64,000 bases of DNA from Myxocyprinus asiaticus (GCF_019703515.2 NC_059372.1:17775492-17839491), one strand, 5' to 3'; counted from the stretch's first letter, positions 12,220 through 23,540 are shown. The notes: generated by a model not told the origin, from the letters alone. A program made the numbers and translations.

Positions 12220-12650
12220 AAATGCAAAATTTTATTTTTGGTCTTTTTTAACGTACGCCCTGTCATTGTGCATGACGTGAGCCGGCATGTGTGCTTTGCC
12301 AAACATGTTATTAAAGTCACCTATTTGCCGGCACAGAATGTGCCACTTCATGCAAAAGGGCAAGCCTGTTGTTTATTTTGCGGCGGAGATGTTGCGCAGG
12401 GGTTTGATCTGGGGAGTTGATAGGAGCAGCAATTTAAAGAGAGGACACTGCAGCTCCCAATAAAAACAATTAAAGGAAAATGAAAGGCAGCCCCTAAGGG
12501 TTAAAAATAGAAAATTAGCAACATGGATGCTGGAATGCACGGCTCCCCCTCGTCCCAAATTTACGGGGCCTGCATTGTTATGTACGATCTGATCTGCCAG
12601 TTCCTCCTCTAAGCTCCTTGTCACATTTTGACTTAATGAAGTGCAACTTA
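12220..12650. promoter_or_regulatory. Candidate conserved noncoding element
   Basis: A repeat-free, complex block with balanced composition stands out from its flanks. It contains TGTCATTGTGCATGACGTGA, CAATTAAAGG and TGCCAGTTCCTCCTC. No frame is coding. I infer an enhancer-like element from texture alone. Confidence 0.28.
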
Positions 12651-13166
12651 GAAGGGAATTGGGTTCATCATGCTAGTTGCACGATGCTCCCTTGTTGTAG
12701 CAAACAGGGGCGGCATGGGACCGGAGTGCTACAGCGCAAGTCGTTATCATTCCGGTCAGTCTGTTTAACACAAAATTAAACAAAGAACTAATTAGTGCCT
12801 TATGAATTAATAACTGCACTGTTGCAGAGTAGAAGTAAGGTTGCTGAGGGGAGATATAAAATAAGTAGGAAGATCAGGTTAGAATTATTATTACTTTTTT
12901 GGTTGTCTGTGCTCTCAAGGTTAGGAAACTTTACGAGTTGCCAGTCTCTCACTTGTGTGTTTATTTCCCTATGTGTGTGTGTTTACACTGTTTCTTCATA
13001 GTATATAGCTGAACTGTTCACATGCACTGACAGATGTCTGGGCTTAAGGAAATCTTAAAAAATTAGCCTGTCCAGTAGACCCCAACCAAAAATGTCAACC
13101 ACCATCTCATTTTATGAAACTGATGATAATTCAAATGAAAAATTCCAGATTACAAGATTAGGTTAG

Positions 13167-13206
13167 TTAAAGGTGATGTGTGTAATTATGTTAAAATACA
13201 TTCTCA
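13167..13206. mobile_element. Left-end fragment of a TTAA MITE
   Basis: TTAAAGGTGATGTGTGTAAT matches the inverse of the end seen at 33395-33425 (AAAATTACACACTTCAGCTT), so the two appear to belong to one TTAA family. Here only the end remains and the SINE abuts it. Confidence 0.45.
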
Positions 13207-13561
13207 GGGGGGCCTGGGTAGCTCAGCGAGTAAAGACACTGACTACCACCCCTGGAGTGGTGAGTTTGGATCGAGGGTGTGCTTAAGTGGTTCTCGCTCT
13301 CAATGGGGTGTGTGGTAAGTTGTGCGTGGATTGCGGAGAGTAGCATGAGTCTCCACATGCTGTGAGTCTCCGCGGTGTCATGCACAGCGAGCCACATAAT
13401 AAGATGCGCGGATTGACTGTCTCAGAGGTGGAAGCAACTGGGACTTGTCCTCCTCCACCCGGATTGAGGTGATTAACCGTGCCACCACGAGGACCTAGTA
13501 AGAAGTGGGAATTGGGCATTCCAAAATTGGAGAGAAAAGGGGATAAAAAAAGACAAAAAAG
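13207..13561 (+). mobile_element. tRNA-derived SINE, internally deleted
   Basis: The head GGGGGGCCTGGGTAGCTCAG is tRNA-like. The A box (TAGCTCAGCGAG) is at 13219-13230, and a degraded B box follows near 13265 (GTTTGGATCGAGG). The body contains CTCTCAATGGGGTGTGTGGT, GTCTCCGCGGTGTCATGCAC and CCACCACGAGGACCTAGTAA. The 3' end is GGGATAAAAAAAGACAAAAA. A second copy at 25235-25352 continues from the B box into CTGAGTGACACCAGCCAGG. That part is absent here, so this copy has an internal deletion near 13282-13286. Confidence 0.85.
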
Positions 13562-13737
13562 TGCATTTTGTCAATGTTTAGGACTACAGTATGTACACAC
13601 ACTGCACTACTACAATACTAGAATATAGATGATCTCAAACCTATTAGACTTGGACCCAAACACACAAAACAAAAAATTTGATTTTATGGTCAAACAATCT
13701 TTAAACAGTCTATAATGTGATTCATGCTGTATGCAAT

Positions 13738-14213
13738 CAATGTTGGGTAACTTACTTAAAAATAGCAATCCACTACAGATTACTAATTATTTCACTAAAA
13801 TTGTAATCAGATTGCTTCACTAATCACTTCATTTAAAAAAGTAATCACATTACTAATTACTTTTAAGTTACTTTCTAAAACACTTTTCCGCTCAACAAAT
13901 TCAAAATAGTGTCTATATTTCTTCCTCGTTCATTGTTACACACAAGTCATACACTCAGCACCTCACATTTCTCCTTCACAATGACTCGTTACGGGGCCAT
14001 AATTCATGTATTCTACATAAATAATATGTTAGAAATAAGCATAACCCTATAATGTACATAAAAGTAGTTAAATTAATTGAAAGTCAGAAACTGTAATCTG
14101 ATTACAAGAATTTAAAATGTAATGCATTACACTACTTTTTTTCTAAAAAGCAATTTTATTACATTTTTATTACAGTAACTAATTACTTTGTAATTGGATT
14201 ACACACAACACTG
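13738..14213. mobile_element. hAT-type MITE with perfect 8-bp target duplication
   Basis: It starts CAATGTTGGGTAACTTACTT and ends ATTGGATTACACACAACACTG-like, with inverted ends of the form CAGTGTTGGGTAA. Flanking octamers are both TATGCAAT (13730-13737 and 14214-14221). The interior is rich in TAATCNNATTAC words. A second copy at 62395-62849 has the same ends and order of internal motifs and also has a perfect duplication. No coding capacity. Confidence 0.88.
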
Positions 14214-14221
14214 TATGCAAT

Positions 14222-15182
14222 GTTTAGATTATGTTTGAATTTGACTCAAATTCAACACATTTCTGTGTTTGAAGTTATTAAACCACAGGAATAACTAAGA
14301 ATTACTCTGCTGTCTGCTCATCTCATAGCGTTAAACAATGCTTATCTCTTGATCTCTCTTTTTCTCATACACGCTCAGTTAGGCTCTGCTCTTTAAACCA
14401 CATATATCAGCAGACATTTCATCATTTATGTTTGCTTACAGAGGAATCAGAAGAAAGTGGTCACAGTTGGCTTGGCTTTACTGCCCACTGTAATATGAGT
14501 GTTGTGCTGGCCTTGGTTAATGCATGCCTGCCAAGGTCATAGTGGCTAATAAAATCCTCCCTCAATCAGATTTTAGGATTACTGATTCTAAGTAAATTAT
14601 CATCGGCAAGCCACGTTAAAATATTTGCTAAAAAACTGGCTAAGTGATGGCACACCTGCTCTCCCAGGCTCACTAGAGCAATGCATGGAGATGTGTGTGT
14701 GTGGGGGGCGGGCGGATTCTGTCACCTGTCAGTCCCCACCAACTGCGACTCCATACAGTAGCATTCTGTGTGTATGCAATGGGTCACGGCGGGAGCCGTT
14801 TGACAGCCTTGGACACTTTTGTTCGGTCAGCACTGAGTATCTGCACAAAGAATACTAAAGGGGATGGCATATCTATGTATTTAGACAACTCAGCCAGTAT
14901 ATGCTCTGTGTGTATATGTGGGTATTAGTGGATTGCCTGATAAATAGATGTTTGGATTTTATTTACTCTGACATTTCCCCCCTCTATATCTTGCAGATGA
15001 AGTAAGCCTGTGAGTAGAGCGACTTGTTCTGTCAGAGAGAGAGAGCGAGGTACGGTAAGCACAAACATTAACTTCACTCCTTTTGTTCAACCCTCCCAAA
15101 CACACCCACACACAAAAACACACACTCATCTTGAGGACCAGGTCTTTAAAAATTCATTTCTCAACTTTTTGTTTCATTCTGG
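14222..15182. other. Unique stretch
   Basis: No gene or repeat recognised. The segment includes TTGCAGATGAAGTAAGCC near 14992, which is too weak to call as a micro-exon, and short GA and CA tracts near 15040 and 15105. Confidence 0.4.
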
Positions 15183-15872
15183 TTAAAGGGATAGTTTTTC
15201 AAAAAAAAAAAAAAAACTGTCATTATTTACTCACTCTCATGCTATTTCAAACCCCTATGACTTTATTTCTTCCGTGGTGCACAAAAGGAGAATTTTTGAA
15301 GAATATCCTGGCCGCTCCAGTGAAAGGGTACTAGGGCTGTCACACTCTAAAATGACAAAAAAGAAAAGCACCATAAAAGTATCACAAGTAGTCCTTCTAA
15401 AAATCTTCTCCTCCCTATAAAATATGGCACCATTAGATGTGCTGCGTGGAGTTTCAGATCAATGACATTTGGTCACTAGACACATGAGAATCAGTAGTGT
15501 TAAGCGTACATGTTACCACTTTTGTAGTCCATACTACTTTTGTAGTCCATTTCAGAGATTTGATACAGGGAAAGATTTGCAGTGAATAACAACTTTAATT
15601 TAGTCTGTTCATAACAAAAATGTATTGTATGGTGACTGAATACTGTGAACACAAGTCATTTGGAACACTTTTATGGTGCTTTTTCTGTCATTTTGGAGCT
15701 TGGTAGCCCCAGTCCCCATTCACTTTCATTGTATGAAAAAGAACAGCCAGGATATTCTTCAAAAATTCTCTTTTTGTGTTCTGCATAAAAAATCTAAATC
15801 ACACAGGTTTGAAGCAACATGAGGGTGAGTAAATTATGACAGAATTTTCATATTTGGGTGAACTGTTCCTTA
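15183..15872. mobile_element. Long Angel-type palindromic MITE (about 690 bp)
   Basis: It begins TTAAAGGGATAGTTTTTCAA and ends GGTGAACTGTTCCTTACAAG (a decayed TTAA). Left-arm words ACAAAAGGAGAATTTTTGAA and GGGCTGTCACACTCTAAAAT recur inverted on the right arm at about 15660-15800 (TTTTGGAGCTTGGTAGCCCC, TTCTCTTTTTGTGTTCTGCA). The central loop is longer than in the short Angel copies elsewhere in the window. No open frame of interest. Confidence 0.88.
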
Positions 15873-16520
15873 CAAGGTAATATTCTAATTTATTCCACAC
15901 TCTTTTCATTTCACTTTCAGTTTGTTTTGTTTGTTAAATGTGCATGCAGCTTAGCAAGCATTTTTCCATTATCATCACATTTAGCACTTGACAGCTACCA
16001 TCCCGCTAAGCATAAGATGCCACACATCATTAATACAGCTCATGGAACTTTGAGGACAAAGTAAAAACTGTAAGGATCATTCTCCGAGATGAATGACACT
16101 GTTTTCCGTTTCTAAGACAGTGGCTTTGCCTGTGGCTCCTGAGTCAGGAGCAATCTTAGCATGGAGGAGTGATGTTGTGTGTTGTCTCGCGTCAGTCTCG
16201 AGGTCATCTTCATGACCGGGGGTGCTGGCCTGACCATGATACGCGGCTCACAGAAAGCAACACTCCTTTGTCCTGCCAGTGTCTTTCAGCGCAGGGCCAA
16301 ACACACACTTGCAGCATCAATCATGGGCAAACTATGTCTAAACAATGTGTCTGCACCCACCAGCAGTCATGCATGGCTGGGCATGGAATGTAGAAAGAAC
16401 AGTTTAGATCGTGCTCTTAGTGTCAAACGATATGCGGATGAGATGTTCTCCGATTCAAACATCCTTTTTCTTTAGAGCCTTTTAAAATCTAATTTTCCTC
16501 CTGGAGATAACAGCGTTTTG
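15873..16520. other. Unique stretch between two long Angel elements
   Basis: No recognised gene. The part from about 16080 to 16480 is repeat-free and complex and might be regulatory. The 98-codon frame at 16179 has no domain I recognise. Confidence 0.4.
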
Positions 16521-17267
16521 TTAAAGGAACAGTTCATCCAAAAATGTAAAATCATTTACTCTCCCTTATGCCGTTTCATAACTGTATGACTTTTTTTTTC
16601 TCTTTAGAACATAAAAGGGGAATTTTTGGCCACTTTTTTCCATATAATGAAAGTGAATGAGGACTAGGGCTGTCAAGCTCCAAAATGAAAAAAGCACCAT
16701 AAACGTCTCCTAAAAGTGGTCAATACGGCACGTGCACTATATTCCTTTAATCTTTTTTTGTTATTCACTGTTGCACTAATAATCTCTCCCTCTAATGTGC
16801 AGTTAACTGTTGCAGCCGGATCATTGAGTGAGTGAGAACCGGATCAGTCTGATTTGTGAACAAATCATTTAGACTCGATTTGTGAAATAGATCCACTGAT
16901 TCTTTGGAAAGATTAGACTCAAAAGAAATATTCTACTCATTGGCTACTTCTCATTGAAATCTCATGAACATACCAAGAAAAGCTAGGGTGAATGTCAAGA
17001 TTATCAGTAAATAACTTTAGATTTAATCTTCACACAAAGCTACAGTTTGGCTTCAGAAGACTTGGAATATAGCGCACGAGTGGTATGGACCACTTGTATG
17101 ATACTTCTGTTGTGCTTTTTTGTAATTTTGTAGTTTGACAGCCCTAGTCCTCATTCACATTTATTATATGCAAGAAAGAAGCAAGAAATTCATATGGGTT
17201 TAGAACAATATAAGTGTAGGTAAACAATGAGAGAATTTTCTTTTTTTTTGTGTGAATTATTCCTTAA
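16521..17267. mobile_element. Long Angel-type palindromic MITE with TTAA on both sides
   Basis: The left end TTAAAGGAACAGTTCATCCA and the reverse complement of the right end (TTAAGGAATAATTCACACAA) are inverted repeats, each including a TTAA. Internal words GACTAGGGCTGTCAAGCTCC and GAAAAAAGCACCATAAACGT reappear inverted at about 17100-17150. It is the same long subfamily as 15183-15872. Confidence 0.9.
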
Positions 17268-17419
17268 GAGTGATGTTTTTCTGTGGCTTGGCCTAATAAA
17301 CCAGATGCTTTTGGGGTTCCTCTTCACATTTAGAAAGAGGACAACGTGCCAAGCCAGGCAGCCCCAGCATCATGACCCAATTCTCTTCTCACTGCAACCT
17401 GAATGGCTGGAGTATAGTT

Positions 17420-17900
17420 AGCTTAATTGGGTTTTGATATATTTAATTCAGCTAATCAGCCCAACTGGCTCCGACATGGGGCCTGCATGCCTTTTCCCTT
17501 CCCGCAAAGCTCTCAGAGACCAGGCGGGTGCAGCGCAGAAGCCTCTCAGAATGGATTCCCTCTCAAACAGTGGGAAGAAAATTAAACTGCCAAATTTGTT
17601 TTTGTTGGTTCAGGCCTTCAGCAGGGAGTTGGAAGGCTTTTAATTGTGCTTGCTGTGAAAAATTGGATGAGCTGTTTTTAAGACAACAAAAAGCGGGCAG
17701 CGGGCCAAACTGGGCCATTTCAGAGATCGCAAGGGTCAAATACAGCAAAGAGCAAAGACAGATTGCCCTGACTACTCTCTTTTATTTAAGTAATTACAGA
17801 CATTGGTATATTAAACACTCTTTTATATTGCTAAAGAGAGCTTGTTTAAGTGTCTGCGCTGTAAATCAACAAAGTTGAATTGTCAGTTTACTCTGCCTCT
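17420..17900. promoter_or_regulatory. Candidate conserved noncoding element
   Basis: A dense, complex, repeat-free block with motifs such as TTCAGCTAATCAGCCCAACT, AAATTAAACTGCCAAATTTG and TTTTAATTGTGCTTGCTGTG. Three overlapping open frames occur, one on the minus strand. None shows a domain or splice sites, so I do not call a gene. Inference only. Confidence 0.3.
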
Positions 17901-17944
17901 TTTACTTTTTCATGCAGCATTTCCCTACTGAAAAAAGAGTCTAA

Positions 17945-18195
17945 ACTAGCCTAAGCTGGTTTACTTTGTCTCCCAGCCTAGTCAGGCTGGTCTGTTTGCT
18001 GGTTTTAGAGGGGCTTGGGGCAGTTGTCAGCAGGTCAGGCTGGGAGACCAGCTTAAAACAGTGAAAACTAGCTTGGCCAATCTTGGGGACTAGCTTAAAA
18101 CAGCTAGACCAGCTTGGCCAAGGTGGTGGACCAACTTATAACAACTAAAACCATGCTGGTAGATCGGCTAAACCAGCTAAGACCAGCTCAGGCTT
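17945..18195. repeat. Degenerate ACCAGCTTAAA/GCTGGTTTA minisatellite-like repeat
   Basis: Words such as AGCCTAAGCTGGTTTAC, GGGAGACCAGCTTAAAACAG and CTAAACCAGCTAAGACCAGC repeat on both strands over about 250 bp, with orientation switching near 18020. A shorter patch with the same words lies at 30238-30305. It is a common fish interspersed repeat; its class is unknown to me. Confidence 0.65.
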
Positions 18196-18199
18196 TATT

Positions 18200-18780
18200 T
18201 TTTAACTTCATATATCACCCCAAACTGTGATAACAAAAAAGCCATCACATCTTTTGTATGTCCTCCCCTATTTACCCCTATTTTTTCTCTTTTTCCCTCG
18301 ATTTATTTGGCCCATTGAATTTTTTCCAGTGTGTCAAAACAAGAAGAGGCTACATGGAAACGGCAGCCCTGTGTAAATATTTATGATGTAACATCTCCAT
18401 GTGAATAGATTTTCCCGCTAGCCCATCCATCAAACCGCCACCTCCTCAAATCACCCCCTCGAACCCCCCAACACCCGGCCGCCACTCAGGCCGCAGGAAG
18501 CCAAGACAGGAGCATCGCGTTCCCCTTGAGCTCAAAGTAATTGTTCTTCTTTTGAAGCAGGGCCTCTGGGCCACCACATCTTTTGAGACTGCCATCCCTT
18601 GCCTTTCACAAGCACCAAAACTTCAAAGCCCTTGGGCCTTTTGTCTCAGTGGTACGTCCACTGGCCCCAAAAATGGTGCAACAGGGAAATGTGATGTAGG
18701 TCAAATTACAGCAGTTGCGCTTGTAAAAAGGGAAATTTCTTAGCATGTCAACGGAAATCCTTGGTTACCTCTCATGCAAT
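18200..18780. promoter_or_regulatory. Candidate conserved noncoding element
   Basis: A repeat-free block that is GC-rich for this window includes CAAACCGCCACCTCCTCAAA, CCCGGCCGCCACTCAGGCCG and TTCCCCTTGAGCTCAAAGTA. There is no coding signal. The call rests only on texture. Confidence 0.22.
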
Positions 18781-18895
18781 TTAGCTGTTTGTAGCTCTAA
18801 AATGAACACTCCTTATGCCGCAAATGCGAGAAAAATTTTCTTTAGCTAGTAAATAAAACTCACCAATTTTTGGAAATGTCAACAAAATCCATGGC

Positions 18896-19535
18896 TTAAA
18901 GGAATATTCCAGGTTCAATACAAGTTAAGCTCAATCATCAGCATTTGTGGCATAATTACCGCAAAACATAATTTCAACTCGTTTATAATTTAGATTAAAT
19001 GATTAGATTAAAAATGGAGGTTACAGTCAGAGGCATTTACAGTGGAAGTGAAAGGGGCCAATAGTTGAAGGGTTTAAAGGCAGAAATGTGAAGCTTATAA
19101 TTTTATAAATGCACTTGCATTAATTCTTCTGTTAAAACTCATGTATTATTTGAGCTGTAAAGTTGTTTAAATCATCATTTTTACAGTTTGTTTAGGGTTT
19201 TAGGGGTTGTTGACTACATCGTCATGGCAACAAAGTTGTAAAATTGGCTATAACTTTACACAGAAAAGGTTAGTAAGTGATTTTATCACACTAAAATCAT
19301 GTTAACGCATATTGTTTATTTCTTGTGGCTATACTTTTGAAATAGTATCTTAATGTTTATGGATTGGCCCCATTCACTTCCATTGTAAGTGCTTCACTGT
19401 AACCCAGATTTTTGCTTTTTTTTTTTTTAAATAAAAGGCAGGGCAAGTCAAAATTAATTTTAGTGGTGATCAGTATTATGCCACAAATGCTGTCGATTGA
19501 GGTTAACTTGTACTGAAACCGGACTGTTCCTTTAA
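18896..19535. mobile_element. TTAA MITE, second palindromic family (about 640 bp)
   Basis: It begins TTAAAGGAATATTCCAGGTT and ends GAAACCGGACTGTTCCTTTAA-like, an inverted repeat with TTAA at both edges. Internal pairs include TACAGTGGAAGTGAAAGGGG against CCATTCACTTCCATTGTAAG, and CAGCATTTGTGGCATAATTA against ATTATGCCACAAATGCTGTC. A truncated copy lies at 20941-21385. Its right-hand TTAA (19532-19535) is shared with the next element. Confidence 0.88.
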
Positions 19536-19780
19536 AGGGATAGTTTATGCAAAAATTTTGATTCTGTTATAATTTACTCCCTTTCATGTTGTTCCAAACT
19601 GGCAAGATCTTTTTTTCCATGGAACACAAAAGTAAATTTTCAGCAGAATGACAGCCTCAGTCTCCATTCATTTTATTGTATGGAAAAAAGTTGCTCTGAA
19701 AATAAACCTGAAGAGACTGAAAAGACTAACTTTCTGCCTAACATCTTTTTTGTGTGCTCAAAGTAAGAAAATATTGGCAG
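19532..19780. mobile_element. Angel-like MITE, right end lost
   Basis: TTAAAGGGATAGTTTATGCA opens the element immediately at the right end of the preceding one. Family words TTCATGTTGTTCCAAACTGG, CCATGGAACACAAAAGTAAA and AACTTTCTGCCTAACATCTT follow. The terminal GGGTGAACTATCC arm is missing after about 19780. Confidence 0.75.
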
Positions 19781-20782
19781 TTGTGGCAAAAATTTAATTT
19801 TGCACTCTATGTGTTTTTCGTCATGTTAATTATTCTTATCATGGACCGGAATCCCACAGATTTCCAAAAGTAACATCACCATGTAGTTCCTTATGAAAGC
19901 TTCATGTACTGTACATGTGTTGTACTCATGCTGAAACAATTACAGGCTTTCATGAAACAAAGTCTCATTACTTAGAGTGCTCAACAACAACAACAGGCCA
20001 TTGATGTGTACATCTAAATCAGCAAACACTCTTGAACATAGGAACTGCTATAATTAGAGCAAGTTACACTGTAACCGATGCATTGTCTGAAAATTTCCTG
20101 GGAATATGCTGCATTGCAAATCCTTATGTCAACCATGACATTGAAAACCGGAATGAGCACATACAAATATAGGGACCGCAACCATCTTTGTGCAGAAATT
20201 CATCTGTTATGTATGTGCCTGGCGAGACAGGTGTGGTTTAAGTTTGCGTCTTCCCGGATAAGGTGGATTACTGCCTTACTCCCTTTATGTATTTTCTCTC
20301 TGCACTGGGTGGGAAATTAGGTATTGTAAGGTATCTCAATGGAGCGATGTTACAGTTCCTCTCCATGCCTTTTTTTTATCAGAACAGACGGTTGCTAAGA
20401 TGTAATTATCACCGTCTTTGCTGATAGACTGTTCTGAGGACTGAAAAGGTAATATGGATTATCACAATAGTTGTACAGCTCAATACTGCTATCTAACTTT
20501 ATCCATTTATCTGCAATGATGGGAATCCTTTGTGTCGTGCAGCAGTGTAGCATCTATCTAAATAATAAAGGCCATTGTCTCCCTGTTGAAGAGAATGGAT
20601 TGTCTTTTTAATTTCACCACAGTTTTTTTATTGTTAATATTCAAAATGTGACTGCTTAGTGCAGATGAAATTGAAATATTGGACCCAAAACATACCTGGG
20701 AAAACAGCAAGCCAGAGAAAGATGCGGAATGTGGCATAGAAATCATAGAGATTAAATTTTGGATACTATTACTATTGTGGAC
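19781..20782. other. Unique stretch
   Basis: No gene or repeat recognised. An (CAA)n patch lies near 19984. Open frames at 20078 and 20558 lack domains. Confidence 0.4.
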
Positions 20783-21580
20783 CTGTTTACATTTGGTATT
20801 GACACCCATCTAGGGTGATCCAATCACAAGTAGTCCGGCAAAACAGATCATTGTTTGCACCTGGTCGTAACATGCGTCTCACATGCATCTGTGATCAGAA
20901 TTATTTGTTATGGGGAGGGTCAATGATTTCGTGACATCACTTCAAGGAATATTCTGGGTTCAATACAAGTGTAGCTCAATTGACAGCATTTGTAACATAG
21001 TGTTGATTATCACAACAATTAATTTAAAAAATGTTGGTTACAGTGAGGCACTTACAATGGAAGTGAACGGTGCCAAGTTTTTGGGGGGTTTAAAGGCAAA
21101 AATGTGAAGCTTATAATTTTCTAAAAGCACTTACATCAATTCTTCTGTTTAAACTTATGTATAATTTAAGCTTTAAAGTTTTACGGTCATTTTAGGGTTT
21201 ATGTCGTTACGTCGTCATGGTAATGAAGTTGTAAAATTGGATATAACATTACAAAGAAAAGGTTAGTAAGCGATTTTATCACACTAATATCATTGGCCTC
21301 TTTCACTTCCATTATAAGTGTCTCACTCTGTAACCGAGATTTTTGTTTTTTTTAAAGAAAAGGAAGGACAAGTTGAAACAGTGGCATAACCTGGATCTTA
21401 CGAGCCCCAGTACAAAGCACCTGACATTTTGGATTTTGATTTACACTACAAGTGAAAAGTGGTCACATGCATTTATGACTATCTCTGAAAGTGGTTCAAG
21501 TGATCAGATCCCAAACCGTTTTGTACTGCGTTTACATTTGCAGATTGCTTAAAGCGGATGTTAATAGTATGTGTAAACAG
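20783..21580. mobile_element. CTGTTTACA-ended MITE split by another MITE
   Basis: The left end CTGTTTACATTTGGTATTGA and the reverse complement of the right end (CTGTTTACACATACTATTAA) form an inverted repeat. Subterminal GGGTGATCCAATCACAAGTA and AAGTGATCAGATCCCAAACC are likewise family words. The two halves (20783-20940 and about 21386-21580) are separated by a member of the TTAAAGGAATATTC family, so this element is older than its insert. Confidence 0.7.
20941..21385. mobile_element. Truncated TTAAAGGAATATTC-family MITE, nested
   Basis: TTCAAGGAATATTCTGGGTT, CTTACAATGGAAGTGAACGG, GGTTTAAAGGCAAAAATGTG and TTTCACTTCCATTATAAGTG follow the same order as in 18896-19535. The right terminus stops at about 21385, short of the expected GGAATATTCCTTTAA end. 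Confidence 0.8.
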
Positions 21581-23315
21581 ACTCACTACAAAGACAGAAA
21601 TGAATTGTATAGTTCTCTTGTCATTTTTGTGTTGGTAAGAGGAATAATATAGCTTTTCAGAGATGCTCTTTAATCTTTATCTTTCTAGCATGTGTATGCA
21701 TTTGTGTGACACAAGTACAACGGGCACTTTGAAGAATATAGATAGCACTTTTTTCACCTCTTTCTCACATATTTCAAGTGGCTCTTCTCTCTTGGCAGAT
21801 CCATTGAAGCTTTCAATACCTTTCTCTCCTTCTGCGTACATGCTCCTTTCTCAGCGAGCAGGAGGGTTTTACTTTACCCCTTTGTCATCCTAATTGATTG
21901 CATTAACCTTTTGAGTATTGAATTTCCCCTGCATCACACAGAGCACAATGTGGAATATTATCATAATCTCTCCAAGTAATGGACACAGGGCAATCAACGA
22001 TGCTTTAGGAAAAGTACATCTTTGAAAGATGGAACGGCATATTATTTTCAATCAAAAGGCTGCCCTGGACTGGCAGGCTTTAAGAAATTTTGACGCTCTC
22101 ATGAAGGGGATTATGTCTTTTTATGTGCCCAACAGTCTTTAAAACATAAGCCTGGTTAGCTCAACTAAAACATTTTCCCTTAAGATCCCTCTTATCTTAT
22201 AATTGTGATCTATCTCGGTATGTGTGAGAAAATAAAAATGTTGTATTATAGTAAAAATTGTGCATTAGATAATGACATCATGATGGCTCTCTTTTGGCTT
22301 TTCTTCAAGTAATATACATTAATATATGTTTTTATATAAATGTTTATACCCAGATATACATATGTTAAAATAAATCAGTAAAAAGAAGTTGTGTGATTTT
22401 ATCCTCCAAAAAACAATGTTCGATAAAAGCTATTAACAATGTATTAATCATTTTTAGATTATAGTCACAATAAACAATTCTTCCAAGTAATATAGTTCTT
22501 TAGCCAAATTGTAGGAAGTTAGGAACTTAGCACATTAAAATAGAATGTGCGGTCAAAGGATGTGTTTATATATATAATTTCTTATTTTATCATAGTTTTA
22601 CATTGTAAATGTATTATTTTGTGAAATTACTCATTTTCTTATTTTCACTGTTGATAAAATATACTACCTCCTCACATTCACAAGCTGTTTGTGCAATAAA
22701 TCCAATATTACCTGTTTAAGTAATAAAAGCTTTAGTCTGATCAAATGTTTTGGCACTAAGACTTTCAGTCCAAAGTACCATCACAGCAGGCTTGCTTTGA
22801 ATAGAAATTCTATCAAATACGTTTTGAAGTCAAAACAAAGTAAGAAAACATACTATTCTACATGTACAAAACGTGACCTAATACATAGAGAAGCCTAATC
22901 CATATAATGCGCTTTATGCTCTTGGTGTGTAATCGTTGGTGCGTTATTATAATGAGGAGCTTCCTGTGTTGAAAAAGAGGTAGAGGATTTCTATTGATAT
23001 GATAATTTGTGTTTTTGTTGGTGTGGGCGTACGGCCCGGCCACCCGCTCACCTGAAAAGACCCCTGCAGTGTTTTTCTCTTAGTGCTAGTTTAGAGTCCT
23101 AAGGATGAGGAGATACTGGTGTTAAAGGCAAGATTAGCCCTCAGTTTACTTTGCAATTGCTGGGCCACATGGTTTTAATCCCCATTACCCTCTTTACATT
23201 GGCCTGTCAGCATTTAGAGGGATGTGTAAGTTCATTTTCTGGTAGATCACCTCTACAAGGCACTCAGACATGCACATTTACATCATCCTATCAGTGTCAC
23301 AGCCAGAGTGGATAT
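21581..23315. other. Unique AT-rich stretch
   Basis: No gene or repeat family recognised over about 1.7 kb. Poly-pyrimidine and short AT tracts only. Confidence 0.4.
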
Positions 23316-23540
23316 TTAAAAGGGGTCTTTCACGCAAAAATAACATTTGTGTCATTATTCACCCTTATGTGGTTTCAAACCTTTCACAGTGAAAGTGATT
23401 GATGAAAGAGGTTGTCAAGCTTCAAAAGTGTAAAAAAACAAACAAAAAAAAACATAAATGTATCATAAAAGTAGTCAATACATACCAAGCCTTAAGTTGC
23501 CATATACGATTGCTTTGTGTGCGAAACTGTAACGTTGGCT
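23316..23540. mobile_element. Long Angel-type MITE, left half only
   Basis: TTAAAAGGGGTCTTTCACGC, TCATTATTCACCCTTATGTG, GGTTGTCAAGCTTCAAAAGT and TATCATAAAAGTAGTCAATA follow the order of the long subfamily. The right arm is missing; the composite repeat that follows begins at about 23540. Confidence 0.65.

Noticed and set aside
14985..15015. Possible micro-exon TTGCAG/ATGAAGTAAG
   Set aside because: The start is followed almost at once by a stop, and the would-be donor AAGTAAG overlaps the start. No supporting frame.
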